NCBI RefSeq assembly: GCF_050908995.1
Contig: NC_135123.1
Location: 10,850,001 to 10,914,000 of the forward strand
Reading direction: 5' to 3'
From: Andrena cerasifolii
Lineage: Eukaryota; Arthropoda; Insecta; Hymenoptera; Andrenidae
Length of the DNA: 64,000 nt
The notes below the pieces were generated by a model. It was not told the origin of the DNA, searched no databases, and saw nothing but the letters and a program-made list of their open reading frames with translations. The position numbers and the translations under genes are program-made. Numbering within the stretch: position 1 is the stretch's first letter; each line of letters opens with the position of its first letter. Of the stretch, positions 10,755-24,438 are shown one piece after another.

Positions 10755-13700
10755 AGTAACTTTGCTGATGTTGGGGTGTGCGGAGTGGCGCAGAGCATAA
10801 GTGGAATGGAGGAATGGAGTGACACCATTTTTGTAGCGAGCGGTAGGTGGCAATTCGACGAGCTAAGAAGCCTAATACACTTGACGTTGTCCTGGAAAAG
10901 TGCTAGGGCCGATTATTTCCAAAGGAATTAGCAGCGTTTGGAAGCCCTGGACTTGTCCTGTTCGTCGAAAGGATTCCGCTGGTATTACTAATCCTAATGC
11001 CTTCGTATCTCGGCCACGATTAATCACGTCAGCAGAGTACGCGGCCAAGTGATACAATTTTTAGAAAAAGCCAATCCACCGTGAAACAATGGCCGCCGGC
11101 GCAACGGAGACAGGGGCCAAGAATGCCGCCCGACTGCATTCCGATCTCTTTAGCAGTTCGGCAAGGGGAGTTCTTATCGGTGCACGTGACAATGCCTTAC
11201 AAGCGCGTTATGCCTCGATAATCGATTCGATCCGATACACCGGCCTGTCAAAACGCGAGGGAAAAAAAAAACGCGGAGGCGGAAAGGGACAGTCCGTGCA
11301 CGCGCATGTTATTTCCTCGCGTGATCGATATCGGAGCGTATGGTCTCTGGTACGTGGCCGTGCCTCGGGATTTCTCCACCCGTTAAAAAGAGAAATTATT
11401 GCCGATGCAACGGGGAAATATGAATTCGCCGGGTTCCTTTAGGAAAACGTATTTATAGAAAGCTCCTCGAGCACATAAATTCCCCGGCGCACTTTTAAAC
11501 CAGAAATTTATAAAGCCGTCGCGACGCGTTACGGAGCTTCGTGATTTACCGAGGAAACGGGCAAGCTGGCATTCGAGACCCCGTAATAATTGGCGCCGCC
11601 GTGAGCACCGAGACGGGAGCAGAACAATGACGGCATTTCTCGATGAGAATAACGTCAATCTTTATCCGAGCGCGACTTCCGGACGATCCGCGCGTTTGAA
11701 TAAAAACGGAGGATAAATCTGGCGGAATCCTTTGAGCACCGTGTACCGGGGGCCTAAGTAAGAAACAATTATTCCACCGTGAAACTGGCGTTTGCGGGGC
11801 TCGTAACTCGGAATGAGAATGAACAACGGCGGCAGAGCGCGATGGATTTTATTCGCGGCAACTTTTGCCTCGACCCCCCCTCGGTACCGTAAAATCGAGG
11901 CTTTTATCCTGCCACGTGCCGCCGGTATATCGCGGAGCGGTGTCAGTCGATTAAAATGAAACTCTGAGGAACCGAGTCCACGGAAGATAATAAATTCCAG
12001 CAGTGCGGCTGCATTGACGTAACTGACTTGCCGATACTGCTGAATGAATAGCTGGTACGCGCGTAGTACGCGCGCCACCCCCGCCCCGCCCTCCTTTCTC
12101 TATTACGAATTTCGTTGCTGCGGAGCATTATTCGCGCGTACCTGTACTGCATAAATATATACAACTGCCGCGCGAAATATAATTCAATATTGAATGCACA
12201 GCCGGGCGAAAAAAGAAAGGAACGCTGGAAAAAGAATGAACCAACAAATAAATATCTGCCAATGGCAACGGCTCCACGGATTCAAAGCGCGTCCCTGTGA
12301 GCCAGGATTTTTGAAACGCTGCCAACCAGCCTGCTAAAATATTAATTAACAGAGGGAGCCGCACACGCGGCTGGTTCTTTGAGAAATTACTGGCACGACG
12401 TTCCAGGGGAATTGGTTTTATTTAAGGGGTTGAATTTTCGTTCGGGGGGTGAATATTTGAGAGTAGAGATCTGCGGAGGACGCGTTCGATTTTTAGGGGG
12501 ATTCGAGGTTGGATCGCACCTGGTTTGTGCGAGGGATATTAACGTATTGATAATTGCGGTAGATAAGTGTTAGTAGATAAGAACGCTCGAGGGTGGTTTA
12601 ATAAAGAAATTAATGGCGCGGATTCCAAGGTGAATAAAGCCGAGCTCTATCTAATTACATCGAAGGAATTATTGTTGAGCAAGACCAACAAGTAGCTATG
12701 CGCTTGGAAATCGAGTTACGAATCTCGTTGGAAACGAATACGAAGGCTCGATACTATACGCCCGGCATCGTCGACAAACCTTCTAATTTGTCGATAAGAT
12801 CGATCTTCCGCTGCTCAGTTGCTCCGATCGACTGGCCAGAAATGTTTGAAAGACAGGAAGGAATGCACTTAATGTGAAATTACTATGATGCAGCTAATCC
12901 TAGGATTTCTACGCTTCTCGCGCCACTGCTCCCTGGAAGGGCCCTTCAGCTGGGAAGGGGCTCTCTGCCGCTTAATTCCATCTGCTTCCTCCAACGAGAC
13001 CATTGTCAAAACCTTGTTCAAACTTCTGTCGGATACTTGGATAGGTACCGTTGCTGCTATAGCGACGGGAAAAAGTGCAATCGATGCAACGATGCAGGCG
13101 AATCACTCGCCTTCGGCAAATACACTCGTTAGGAAGAAGTTCTTCAACTTCTAGAACCTGGATTCATGTTTGATACTTGGAAAGATGTCGCTGATGATTC
13201 TAAAGATGCACAACAGAAGCCACCACTTGCATTAATAAAAGTAGCGATCTGAATATTACAATACTCTACTTACTTAGAATTCCACGCTATAAGCACTTTG
13301 AGAGATGCATGTGTCCGAGAAGCAGCCCCTAGACAAAATATTTTCGATGCTTTCGGGAACAAGTCAGCGTGAAAATAGGACGAAACCGTTGAAACGCGTT
13401 CAACTGTACAACTGTTCAACAATAACGAGATAGAAGAAGAAAGTTCTTCGTTCTACAGCGCCCCACGATTTAACTAACAAACAAGTTTACCTACCACGTT
13501 TTGTACACCTATTCGATCTGATTCAGGCGCTTTCAGAGAAATAAAACGCAGAACCATCGCTTACACGCGACGTTGTTACGGCATAACTAATCAGGGTGTT
13601 AGAAGTACGCGGTGGCGTGCTAATTCGCGGATCGATCGGAAACTTTCGCAGCCGCCAGGAAATCCAGCTGAGAAACGAGCTTTGGATACGGAGCTGCTGG

Positions 13701-14583
13701 CGAGCAGCGGTTCCAGTCTCCGTTGGGTAAACCAACGTCCCATAATCCGCGAGCGTTCCGGCGAGGTGGCCCGACCGCGAATCGCCGATGCGTTTCCGCT
13801 CGGGCAGGACGCAGGGGCGGACTTCGATGCCGTCGATCGCCGAGAATTCGATTGATTTCACGGCCGTGTCCGCGTTGCCGAGCACACGGGCACACGCATC
13901 TAGCGGTCGCCTCTCGTATTACCGTGAGAGAAAGGGAGCCCCGGACTCGTCAGCCCGGTGAAAACTCGATCCTCCGCCGCGTTGTCCCGTCCCCGACCAA
14001 TTGATCTTTATGAGAAATTCAACGAAGCAGCCCGCTCACGGTTACACAATACTCATTGACCGCCTCGAATACTCCTCTCGCTGCCTCGGCTCGGTATCAA
14101 TGATCCGCGCTGGGATCTAGCTGGCTCGAATTCCTCGGCAATGCCAGGATCCACCGACCCTCCTCCTCTGCGCCCACTTACAAGTTTCGCGCTATCGATC
14201 ATCGATATCAACTTTCACCAGCGGCCGTTCCGCGGGCTGCTTTCCGCTTCCAGTGTCGTTCAGTTGATGGGAAAGAGCTTAGTGATTCTGGTGGATGGAT
14301 TTCAGAGATGGTTTGTGGGATTTAAAGAGGTAAGGAACACGCTTTCTGTGGAAGAATTTGCTTGGGATGGGAAATTTCAAGGATGATCACGAAGGGCTGC
14401 TTTCGTTTAAGTAGTACAAGTCAATGTAAGTAGTATTGTGGGTGTTTGGAGGACACTTGGGTGCTTCGAGGACAGTGATCCTTGAAGTCCTTGAAGGTAT
14501 CTACCTTAATATGTGATCTCGAAAGTTCAGTGAAGGATTAGTGGCTTTTCCTGAATTATCCTCGGTTTCGGTCCCAAAGTGAC
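10755..14583. other. Long stretch without a supported gene
   Basis: Alternating AT-rich and GC-rich DNA. A short GTACGCGCG direct repeat lies near 12055-12075. Frames at 11662-12078 (-) and 13523-14004 (both strands) overlap one another and show no known domain. A donor-like GAG/GTAAGG at 14330 has no convincing partner. Confidence 0.5.
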
Positions 14584-14587
14584 TTAA

Positions 14588-14800
14588 TGGTACTAGGCAG
14601 TCGTTTTTGTCGAAAACGAAGCATTTCTTTTTCATTTAATTACAAGGAAATAAATTGAAGCTGAGGCTTGTTCTTTGACACAATGTTTATTGACATCGTA
14701 AGCTTTAAACAAAGCATGTCCGTTTCAATTTATTTCTATGTATTTAATTGAAAAAGAAATGCTTAATTTTCGACAAACAAAAAACGACTGCCTAGTACCC
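14588..14800. mobile_element. TTAA-flanked MITE, 213 bp
   Basis: Inverted arms of about 75 bp (left 14588-14660, right 14723-14800) end in tGGTACTAGGCAGTCG and its inverse. TTAA occurs directly outside both ends (14584-14587 and 14801-14804). TTAA duplication is the hallmark of piggyBac-type elements, although the terminal GGG here is inverted relative to the usual piggyBac CCC start. No transposase is encoded. It resembles the larger TTAA elements further along in having G-rich termini. Confidence 0.78.
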
Positions 14801-14804
14801 TTAA

Positions 14805-16291
14805 CTAGCGAACGTTTATTATTGTTAGATTCTCGTTAGACTCGTCGCGTTCCCAACCCCGCGTGACGTGAACGAATAACAGTTAAGGCAACGAGCAGAA
14901 AGTTCCCCAACCCCTTTGTCCGTCTTCCTTCGCGAGGATTTCACCACCCCCTAATATTTCCAAGTTTTAATTCGATATCGGGGTATTCGCAATACAGCTG
15001 ATTGCCCGCCCGTTCGATCGATTCATCCCAGCGAAAGTTTGACGCGGATGAAAGGCACGAGATGCTGGGCTGACTCTGCCCGATCGATATATCGAAACAC
15101 CGGAATCGCTCCATTTACGAGGATTCCAAGGGAAATTAGTTACAGCAACGCTCCTTCGCTACCTTTACTCGCGCGCCACCGAGTTACTAATCGAAATCCT
15201 TCTTCAACAAACAGAATTGAGTAAAAGAAGAAACCCAGGCACGGGAAGGAGGGATTAAAACGTAGCCTATCCTCTATCCGCTCCTCCTACCGCTTGCAGG
15301 AATTACTGAAAACTCCGCCGACAGCGCAGCTACTCCTCACCCCGCGCCCCATAATTAGCGGAAAAAATGTTTAAAGCAAACGGTGCTCGCGAGCGGAGCC
15401 AGCCACCCTGTTCCCTGTTAGTTTTAATCATCACCGCAGAGTTGGCAAGTTAAGGGCGCAAAAACGACACGGTGTTATCAATATGAGAACCCGCAGTGTT
15501 CCATCGCCCGAACTTCGCAGTTTCGCTAATGTAAATCAAAGTTCGTAAGCTCGCGGCAGCCAGAACGTAACAAGGCCCCCCAAGGCTAGCCAACTGCCAA
15601 CGGACATCGCCTTTACTTTATTTATCAGTCTACCAGCCGTATCGATCCTGTCCCCCTCGCGTTAATTAACCCCTCCGCCCCTCCCTGTTCGTCTAAAGTA
15701 GCGAATTTCATGGGGGGAAGGGGGAGGGAGTGGAAAAAACGGGTCCAACAGTCGTTCGTTTGGCGTCGATTAATCGGAAATCAGCAACCCCTCGTCGATA
15801 CGGAGAAGGTAACAGACGCTCGACTCGAGTCGAAGGGGCTGGAATGAAATGATTGTCTCGAAGGAGACGAGCGGCGCGATTGGTCGTCGATTAACCGAGC
15901 TCGATTCCTCGTGCACAGACGCAACACAACGTTCCCAAGTAATGGAACTAGTGAAATTTAATTACTACCGCTCCAACGACAGCCGGGCGTCAAGCTTTGA
16001 GTCAACTCTTTGAACTTGAGTCGTGACGGAGTGCCGCTTCGACCGAGGAAGCCTTATTGTCTCTAAAATTGCCATTGGTATTCACGAATGTCACGCAATC
16101 CGGTTTAATTGGCGTTCAGCGATGTCAACGACGACGGATTGAATTATCGTTGGGCAATGGTGTTGGAAATCTTTTGAAGCTACGATCAGGGGGGATGATA
16201 AAGTGGGGAACGGGGTGCCTATGCCCGAGGGTAGGGTGAGATTAGAGTTTAAATTGCAAACAAACCCTGATGTGGTGATAATGAATTAGAG
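14805..16291. other. Stretch without a supported gene
   Basis: No coding region is supported. A G-rich purine run at 15711-15735 has several G tracts and could form a G-quadruplex, which is inference. The stretch runs into the ATT microsatellite. Confidence 0.5.
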
Positions 16292-16390
<99 letters not shown>

Positions 16391-16406
16391 ATTATTATTA
16401 TTATTA
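16292..16406. repeat. (ATT)n microsatellite
   Basis: About 115 bp of ATT repeats with two interruptions (near 16338 and 16389). It accounts for the poly-isoleucine and poly-asparagine frames on the minus strand at 16249-16597, which are not genes. Confidence 0.97.
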
Positions 16407-16484
16407 ACGGGAAACCCTTTAGTGTACAGAGATAAAAAATTATTACCATTACTGCATAGAAAGATAAAAATAAGAGAAAGAAAT

Positions 16485-16625
16485 AAAAAATATATATATA
16501 AAATAATAACATAAAATAAAATAAAATAATATAAAATAAAATAACAAAGACTAATTAAGATGAGATAATAATAGATAACAAAAACATAACATAACATAAA
16601 CTTTTTAAATACTACTAATAATACA
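16485..16625. repeat. A/T-rich low-complexity tract
   Basis: A (TA)n run is followed by AAAATA/ATAAA-type degenerate repeats. No gene. A 13 T run follows at 16671-16683. Confidence 0.9.
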
Positions 16626-16683
16626 TATAACAGTCCGCCTGTTTATGCCTAATCACGGAGCAAGAGAATGTTTTTTTTTTTTT

Positions 16684-19634
16684 AAGATACATTGTTCTGT
16701 CGAGAACTAGAAGCAAGTATCGTGTGACGAAAGGAATAGTTTGAGGAATTTAGAGTTTCGGGTTGAGAGGGCAACGCGCCAGAAATAGGGTACAGAGAAG
16801 AAAATCCTCGCTTCCTGTCCCTGGTCGATCGTCCATTGCCGATTCCAGCCAGTCGACATACGTGGCGGAAGTGGCCTTTCGTAATTTCATGTACCGTTCA
16901 TACGTGACGGAAGCATCATCGCGTCGCCACTTAGAAATTGCACGGTTGTTTACTGCAGCGGATCCATTCAACGCGCGTCCACCGAACGTGTAACTTTTCA
17001 GCAACCCAAAATCGATCGAGAGAAGTGCCGTCAGAAGTTAAACCTTATAATTGCACCGATTCTCCAATGAGAACTCAGTAATAACGCTGCTCCATAAATA
17101 AATAGGTAGTTTCATTTCACCCCCAGTTCCTCGTCGAATTTAACATATCTATGCTTAAAGTTATTCCTAATAAAAATTGCCATCTCGGCAGCGAATATTT
17201 TAGAACCTTTTTATGCTCAGTGGTCAGCCCTCCCTTCAATTATGTGACTCGCAATTGTTATTTCAAATATACTCGGTCGATACAAACAGCGCTGGTTTAG
17301 AAGAGATAGAATCAATTATAAAACGTGTACTTAGGTATATTTGAATCGCATAAAGCAGCCCTAAAACTCGACGAACGACCGGGGGATAAAATGTATTCAG
17401 CCACGTTCCCAGTGACGGGGTGTTATTATCGGATTTTCATAAAATCGCTTAAAGGTCGGATATTTAAAAAAGAAGAAAGTGAACCGAGCATACGCCCTTA
17501 CTTTGAGCCCCTGTTTTCCCTTGCTCCGTGCCATTCTTTTTCGCCATTCACCTCCTCCATTTTTCCTCCTATTTCCGACCTCCAGCCCTCGCCGAGCCCT
17601 CGTTACCCTCCATTATCCTTGCGCTCGCTCGCGACATATTTTAAGGTTAATCATCCAACGGGCTGATGAAATAATACAATCTCGCGGGCTTTAGAGGAAA
17701 ACGGCCAGAAGTGTATTGCAGTGCCCTTACAAATACAATACAGGAAGGAGAATTTTGACTATTCTCCGCTGAAGAGATCCAGCTGCTGCCCAAAAATTAT
17801 ATGGAAATACTTGCAAAGTGGCCTGAAGCTTCGCATGAATCGTGGAATGTGATACGATATCGAGATGTTAAGCGAGTGGTACCCCCTCGCAAAATCGATG
17901 CGAGAGAAAAAGCTTTGGTGGATCAGCAAAAAGCAGCTTCCCTCCAGTTACGAGTCATTCCTGTCTCCTTTGCCGACTTTTCTTCTCTTAGTAATCAGTC
18001 ACTTCCTTGGGCTCTTGAGTCTACCAATTTCTCAGGCTTATGAGAGTGTTTCTTGTCTGTGTAATCGGAAGAAACAAGTGCTTCTATTCGATATAAATTT
18101 TAAGGGATTCTAAGGAACATTCTCGTGTGTACGCGGATAAATACTTGCGGGTGAGAGCGGAGACTCGATGGATCGCAGACGAGACCAGCTCCCTCGGATT
18201 TTGCCCGCACAAAAGATCGTGTTTTTGCCGCCCGTGGATTTCGAACCGTCTGCCTGGTCGACGCACCTCTGTCGCCAGCGAATTTACGAGTTGAAATTCA
18301 TCTTTCTACCTGTCCGTCGCGTTTCCGCATTCCCTAGCCAACTGTTTGCTCCCTATTCTCGCTGGTTCCCCTTTCTCCTCCAAATTCTCCTCATTTCTCT
18401 TAAGAAACGATATAAAACCACTTCCTGCCTTTCCTTCCAATCGCCTTCACCCACTCGTTCGTCGAAAATCCTTCATCCCTTAATTATGTCGGATGATCGA
18501 CGTGTTCTACTGTATCGAGAAACGAACACTCGCGGGAATTCAAGCTTCTATGGCTCTGTCTTCTGCTCGGAGAGTTTCAGACGCAGTGGGATACGACTTA
18601 TCACGTTTCAAACCCAGCGGAGAGAATATCGTAATTGTGAACCGTTGGTATCTCGAGAAAATGTGAGATTCAGAGATACTTATTGCGAAGCAGAGTACGT
18701 AGCTTGAACGGAGGCGAGAATAAATTTTAAAACTTACAAAAAGCAAGGTCTTGAAATACCTGCGATACTATCGTAAACAATACCACTGAGGAAGATGCCA
18801 GGAACTTGTCATTTTTCCTGCCCGAAAACCAGATACCCCCACAAGGCCAGCTAACCCACATATCCCCAAAGCAACGCGTCGGAAATTGCTTCATCCCAAA
18901 CACACGCTCCGAATGCCTCCAGACAAGCTAACTTTCGAGCCACGCTCCCATACCGATCTCACTGCGTGCTCGCCCAAAATTATCAGGCCCCTCTGAAATC
19001 GTCCGCCTAAATCTCTCGATTATAATTGTGGAGACACGCAATATCTTAAGTTTTCACCTAGTTTCCCCCCCGGGCTTAACTAGCTTAGTGCTGGATAACC
19101 AGGCCGAGACCCTCGTTGATAAATCGAGGGATCATCTAATTACCTGCCGCATAACGTACAGTTATACCATCGCCCCGACAGACGATATATGCACGTTATG
19201 CTGGGATAAACGAGATCGTCCCTTTCCACCGCGTACACCTTGTCCACCGGCCGGCATTAACTTCGCCGTTCCAACTTGAAACGATATTCGACGCCACTTT
19301 GATCGGACACCGATCGAGCGACGTAATAACGGCCAGATCGATGATCCGTTTGCCACGGGAGGAAAAGATTACGGATCATCCCCTATCGCCTGGGACCCTG
19401 TGTACGATCCGCAATGGTTTGCTTGCGGGCTCTTTGAAATCTCTGATTAAAATCTGCTCTCTGTGCAAACGCGTGATGGGCTGAACAGTGATGTAAAGTG
19501 AAGTAATTAAAGGAGAGGGTTTAATTTTGAGGAGTTGCTATGAACTATAAAGGCTGGAGGATTTTGTTATGTAATAGTTTGCGCAAGGAATTATTTGTGC
19601 TCTCAGGTACCTACTCGTTGTAGTTTGTTTTTAG
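16684..19634. other. Stretch without a firmly supported gene
   Basis: The 17801-18043 frame (80 codons, charged, ATG start) and the overlapping 17865-18113 frame look protein-like but cannot both be real and match nothing known. Pyrimidine-rich acceptor-like tracts occur near 17985 and 18030. The segment ends in the acceptor-like TTTGTTTTTAG before 19635. Confidence 0.45.
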
Positions 19635-19706
19635 GAGTGTGAGATTTCTGCGGTTTGTAACGGGGAGCGACTTTTACGCAGCGAATTTATTAGTTCTTCG
19701 GGAAAG
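19635..19706 (+). CDS. Candidate 72 bp internal exon, unknown gene
   Basis: I do not recognise a gene here. TTTGTTTTTAG ends at 19634 and AAAG followed by GTAAGA begins the putative intron at 19707. Between them, 24 codons are open in the first frame (ECEISAVCNGERLLRSEFIS and four more residues), with about a third of codons starting with G. Length is a multiple of three. A second frame is open as well. No adjoining exon was found. A chance arrangement inside a long intron is the main alternative. Confidence 0.25.
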
Positions 19707-22700
19707 GTAAGAAAAATAAGGCTCATCGATTTGGAGTGCGCGAGCAAAAGCGCTTAAGCGACTGAATAAACTTGGGCGAATCAGATTTCGGCTTGCTCTG
19801 GCGAAACTAATTATTAAAGAAACAGTGAATCCATTAACGCCACGTGGGAATCGTGTATACTTCGAGGATTTTAACCCAGCCATTTGCAGCGCCCCTAGCC
19901 ACCACTCTGTGATGATTAAAATATATTCTTTTAAATCACTTTAACGATTAAGTGATTAAGTAATCTCCTTCGAATCTTCTTGCGACACAGTTTTAGCGAT
20001 CGCTGCAACGTTAATTCGCCGAATTAAATTCAAATCGTGATAGTTTCATCGCAAGCTCCTGCATTCTATTTTCATAAAGCTAAGTGACTGTAGAAAGAAA
20101 TTAAGATTTCCAAGATCACGATTTCTTTGAACCTCGGTAACCAGAAATCACGATCTTGCAGTACACCAACTCACGCTTGTCAGTCAACCGAACAATAACA
20201 ATTCTGAAACCACTTGACCCAGAAGAGTGAGTATCTTCGATTATTCGAGCCAGTAGAACCAGAGCCCATCGCCCCCAACTACCTAAACCACCTAAACTAC
20301 GAAGTACAATTTCAATTCACTTAAAACAGTGATCCTAGAAACTCGGATCCCCAATTACTAATTATTATTACCAGGTGGCCTAAAAAGAATGACCAAGTTC
20401 CCTGTCAGACACCCAATACCTGCGCATTAAAATGAAGACACCTATCAAGACCCTATGCACGTCGCTACCCATGCAATTACACAGAAACTTCAAACTCCCC
20501 GAAAACAGAAAGTCACCCCTGCTGTACAAAAAGTACCGACCGATCGCCGAGGGACAAGTACAAATGACACAAGTCCGTGCCAAAGGTTACAGGCCTGAAC
20601 TAACGACACGTAGCGGTGTTCCATCAGCGTGTTACCGTGACTCATCCAACTCCTCGAACTTCTCTTCAGGGGTTCCGTCCACTAGCGCCGAGTTAAATGG
20701 CGAATGACACGGGGCCACGGGACAATCGGGGTTAACTTCTCGTGTCAATTGCTACTCGGATTTGTCGCAGGCTTCCAGCTCCCCCTGCGCCAGCCTGGCC
20801 ACGCTAAACATCGCGACTTAGCATCTCCATCAGCATTTTATTTGGCCGAATCTGTCTGTGGCCTGGCGTCTTTCACGGCTTGCGTTGAATATCGAGTGGG
20901 AAGCTTGCTAACCGATTCTACTGTAATACAATTCCATATAATTGTATTAAGTCCGTGGGAAAGTTCGCTCGCTCGCTGTTGGCTGATGTGAACTCCGAGG
21001 AAATGTCCTTTTTTCACTAGAGCAGGGTTTGCTAAAATTCCAAAGACAAGTTGGTTAGCGATTGTACGTGTAACTTGGGAACAGCGACTGCAGTTTAGAA
21101 GCTAAAGGGAGGACGAAGGATCGCGCGACGCTGACCACGCGTTAATTGCAAGCAATTCGTGGTGCACATAATGCGGAGGGTAACATTTGGATTTAAATTA
21201 AGGACGGTAATGTATGTAACGGGCGAGAAATTAAGTCGCGTCGGTGTTGTTATTAAGGAAGCAGCGTCCCGCGGACACGCTCCTGAACAACGGAATGGAC
21301 TTTACGGATAAGCAGGAATTTCGTTATGAAAATCATGGGACGAAGTCGCCTCTCCCTCCTGCCGTCCGTCGCGACTGTATACTTTCATGATAATCCGCGG
21401 AGCAGAGTTTACGAACGCGGAATTATCCGTTTAAAGGATAGGGGTAGGGGTGGCTGTAAAGTGGTGGACACGTGTCGCCGTTATACAGCGAAAAGAAGCA
21501 GGGTTGGCTGGTAGGCGTTGTCGTTAAATTAATTCTCATTAGAAATGCTGAAACGCAAGGCGCGCGCGCGCCACTTCCCTGAAATTAACTTCCATCGTCG
21601 TTTTTACTGCCGCGTTAAAAACGAATTGGAAACACTGCGAGCCCAAGGCTTTCCCTTTAATCCTCCTACGGTACCTCTGTTTCGCTTGTCCCCTGAAGAG
21701 CCACTCACGCGTACAAGTTCCGCTTTCGAATCGCCGGGCGAATTAATATCAAGCAAATGCAGAGGGACGATCCGAGTGAACTCTTCTCTTATCGAGTTAC
21801 CGGGCCGTCTAATTCGAGGAATCGTTTATTGGAAGAGAAGGCCGGTTATTTGTGTCGAGACAAAGGTACAAAGCCATTGGTACAGAAGCGTGTAGTTGAG
21901 GCGAACGGAGATCATTGTTAGAGCAGCCCGGGAACAGGAAGAAAGATTCGTAACGCGGCAGTTCCCCCGAATAAATTTGTGACCCGGTCGACGCGGGCCA
22001 GGAAAAATACACGAGCTTGCGAAAGAAAGGAAAATCCAGCGACAAATCTTCCGCTTCCACGGCTTTTACTTCGAAAGGAGCCATCGCGACATTACCAAAC
22101 CGTCAGCCCATCCTGAATCGTATGTAAATGTCCCGCGGCTGAAAGTGGAACACTGATAGCGATTCCGCCCTAAGTTCTCCGGCCTCCGAAGGAATTCGGG
22201 ATTGACTGATTTCCACGGGGCGGCGAAGTAAGAAACCAACGGCGAGAAATTAGCATCCCCTTTTCCCACTGACTTATCGCCGGCTCGGGGATTAAACGAC
22301 CGCCACATTGGGAGCCGTTGATGAACATCGAATCTCTTTTCGGTGGAGATCGAAAGGGGAGCCTCGGTTGCCAATTCGCGTGCAGGATTATGGAGGAATT
22401 GTGTTCCAATACGGTGCTCGAAATATAATTCCGCTGGCTGCTTGAGCCAGCACAGAGTTAAACGCTCAGAGAGCTACTGTGGTATTAAATATAAAATATT
22501 TCATATATTCTTCATTATTTACGTTTTAATAATTCCCCTGCCTCGGACGCGATTACCACCGTGGAGTAGAAGATAAGTTTAAACTAGAACGGTGACTGCT
22601 AAGTAGTACGTACCCTGCACGCGTGCATGCGCTTAGGGTGCCTTTTATCGGGCACAATTAACTCATGAAACAATTAGGAAAACGAAGAGTAAAACCACCT

Positions 22701-23720
22701 TATAAAACACGATATGCATAACCGAAATCTCTTGGAGATTATTCTACCACTAACTCGAAACCGCTTAATGGAAAATCGTTGAGGATGACATCGGGGATCA
22801 CGTGTCTGAGGTGTCCAGCAGGAAAAGCAGGAGCTCTTATGCTAATGGCCCGACAGACGAAGAAAAGTTGGGAGGCGGGACCATGGGTACACCGTTAATT
22901 AGGCATTGTTCGCGTGAACACAACGCAGCTAAAAATTTCCGGCCAACTTGTTACTCAAACTAATGAATCCCTCCCAATGGCTTGCGAGCGGAGCAGCGAT
23001 AGCGGGATTCCGAAAAGCGCGTCGCGAGGTGCGAGGACTCGTAACGATCGACTGTGTAGTTCCTCGTCATGGAAATAAAAAAGAAAGTGTAAGGGATATA
23101 CCCATTTTTCCCCCCTCCCTTTGGAAGAACAACCTGCGAGCTAGAAAGTTAAACGGGCCACATATTGGATCGTGCTGATTCGATTCTACTCGTTGAACCC
23201 GCTAGCAATTGACCCCGGCGATGACGTCTGAGCGAATCTTCGTCCGTACGCATGACTGATATCACTTTAAAGTGATTGACAGGTCGGGGCAGTGCCACTC
23301 GTTCTTTTCCTCTCCCCCTCTTCCACTCGCATTGTCGTTCTTCTTTTGGGGCTCCTGGAAAACTCCATCGAAACGTGTCACCGATTTCGTGGGCAGGCTT
23401 CAGCTGATTATCGTGCAGCGATGGATAAAGTGATTTTCTGTTGGGCTTTAGACCAAGTGTCAACTGCCAATTGAAGGGATAATTCGAGGGCACTGATTGC
23501 TAGAGAAGTTTGGTTGAGGGATGAGGCAACAAAGGGTTGATGAATATTGAATGTTGTTTTTGAAGATATGGAATATTTGGATGAATCGAGCAAGGAAATA
23601 CGATGGACAGACGTTGTTGCTTTTAAAGGGAATGGATATTTTTGTTCATATGTGGAGCAATGTTACTTTTTATGTACGATTCAATTTCGTAATTACCAGT
23701 TTTCGTCGTTATAGCTTGTA
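19707..23720. other. Long stretch without a supported gene
   Basis: Contains a short perfect hairpin (AATACAATT at 20925-20933 with AATTGTATT at 20940-20948) and a 12 bp palindrome TGCACGCGTGCA near 22616. Frames such as 20432-20707 and 21545-21895 are open but unrecognised, without codon bias or splice context. Otherwise nothing seen. Confidence 0.5.
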
Positions 23721-23724
23721 TTAA

Positions 23725-24434
23725 GGGGGAACGCCAATGTGACCGCCCGGAAAAGTAAACCATTTTTAAGAATTTTTTTCACGAATAATTTACAGTTTTC
23801 ATACAAATATTGTATTACCTACCTTTAGTACGTTGTGTTAAGAGACTATACAAAAGAAATAAATAAAAAAACATCCGTAAATTTTAATATACTAATTAGT
23901 CTTGTAGACCCGCCCACGCGAGCTGGTCGAAGGTGTAACTATAGAACAGCAGGTCCAAAATCAAATTTCATTTCTTTTTTATAAACTATATGAGTGTAGT
24001 TTCCGTTGTACGTGCCGATTTCTTAAAGAAATTATTTTTGTAAAAATGGTGCGCTTTAGAAGAAAAGTTTCGAAAATCCGCGAATAAGGTGAACAGTTTT
24101 TCGAGTGTATTTCAAAAAATTTGTTTTCAATCAAAGAATCCGTACGTACAATGGAAACTACACTTATATAGTTTATAAAAAGAAACTGTAATTTGATTTC
24201 GGACCTGCTGTTCCATAGTTACACATTCGACAAGCTCGCGTGAGGGGGTTTGCAAGATTAATTAATATACTCAAATTTATGAATGTTTTTCGATTTATTT
24301 TTTTTCTCTATAGTCTCTTAAGACAGCGTACTAAAGGTAGGTAATAAATTTTTTCTATGAATACTGTAAATTATTCCTGAAAAAAATTCTTAAAAATGGC
24401 TTACTTTTCCGGGCCGTCACAGTTGTGTTCCCCC
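23725..24434. mobile_element. TTAA-flanked foldback element, 710 bp
   Basis: The ends begin GGGGGAACGCCAATGTGACC and, inverted, GGGGGAACACAACTGTGACG, with TTAA directly outside (23721-23724 and 24435-24438). Long imperfect inverted arms extend about 280-300 bp inward from each side, including TTTTTAAGAATTTTTTTCA and its partner. The central part carries no coherent frame. TTAA target duplication points to a piggyBac-type transposase supplied in trans (inference). Its length equals that of the element at 25870-26579, and their terminal motifs are alike (GGGGG, then TGT.AC near base 16; CCGGAAA or CCGAAAT further in). Confidence 0.87.
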
Positions 24435-24438
24435 TTAA

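Noticed and set aside
12421..12450. TTAAGGGG sequence resembling the left end of the TTAA elements
   Set aside because: No partner CCCCTTAA end was found within about 1 kb downstream, and the sequence after GGGG does not match the family.
14242..14329. Possible exon between CGCTTCCAG and GAG/GTAAGG
   Set aside because: The acceptor is weak and two frames are open with unconvincing composition.
16249..16597. Poly-Ile and poly-Asn frames on the minus strand
   Set aside because: Translation of the ATT microsatellite.
17801..18113. Two overlapping protein-like frames (80 and 82 codons)
   Set aside because: At most one could be real. Neither matches a known family and neither is bounded by a donor. 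Kept only as a note.
18230..18260. GGATTTCGAACC, tRNA-like on the minus strand
   Set aside because: An extra base in the B box and no cloverleaf around it.
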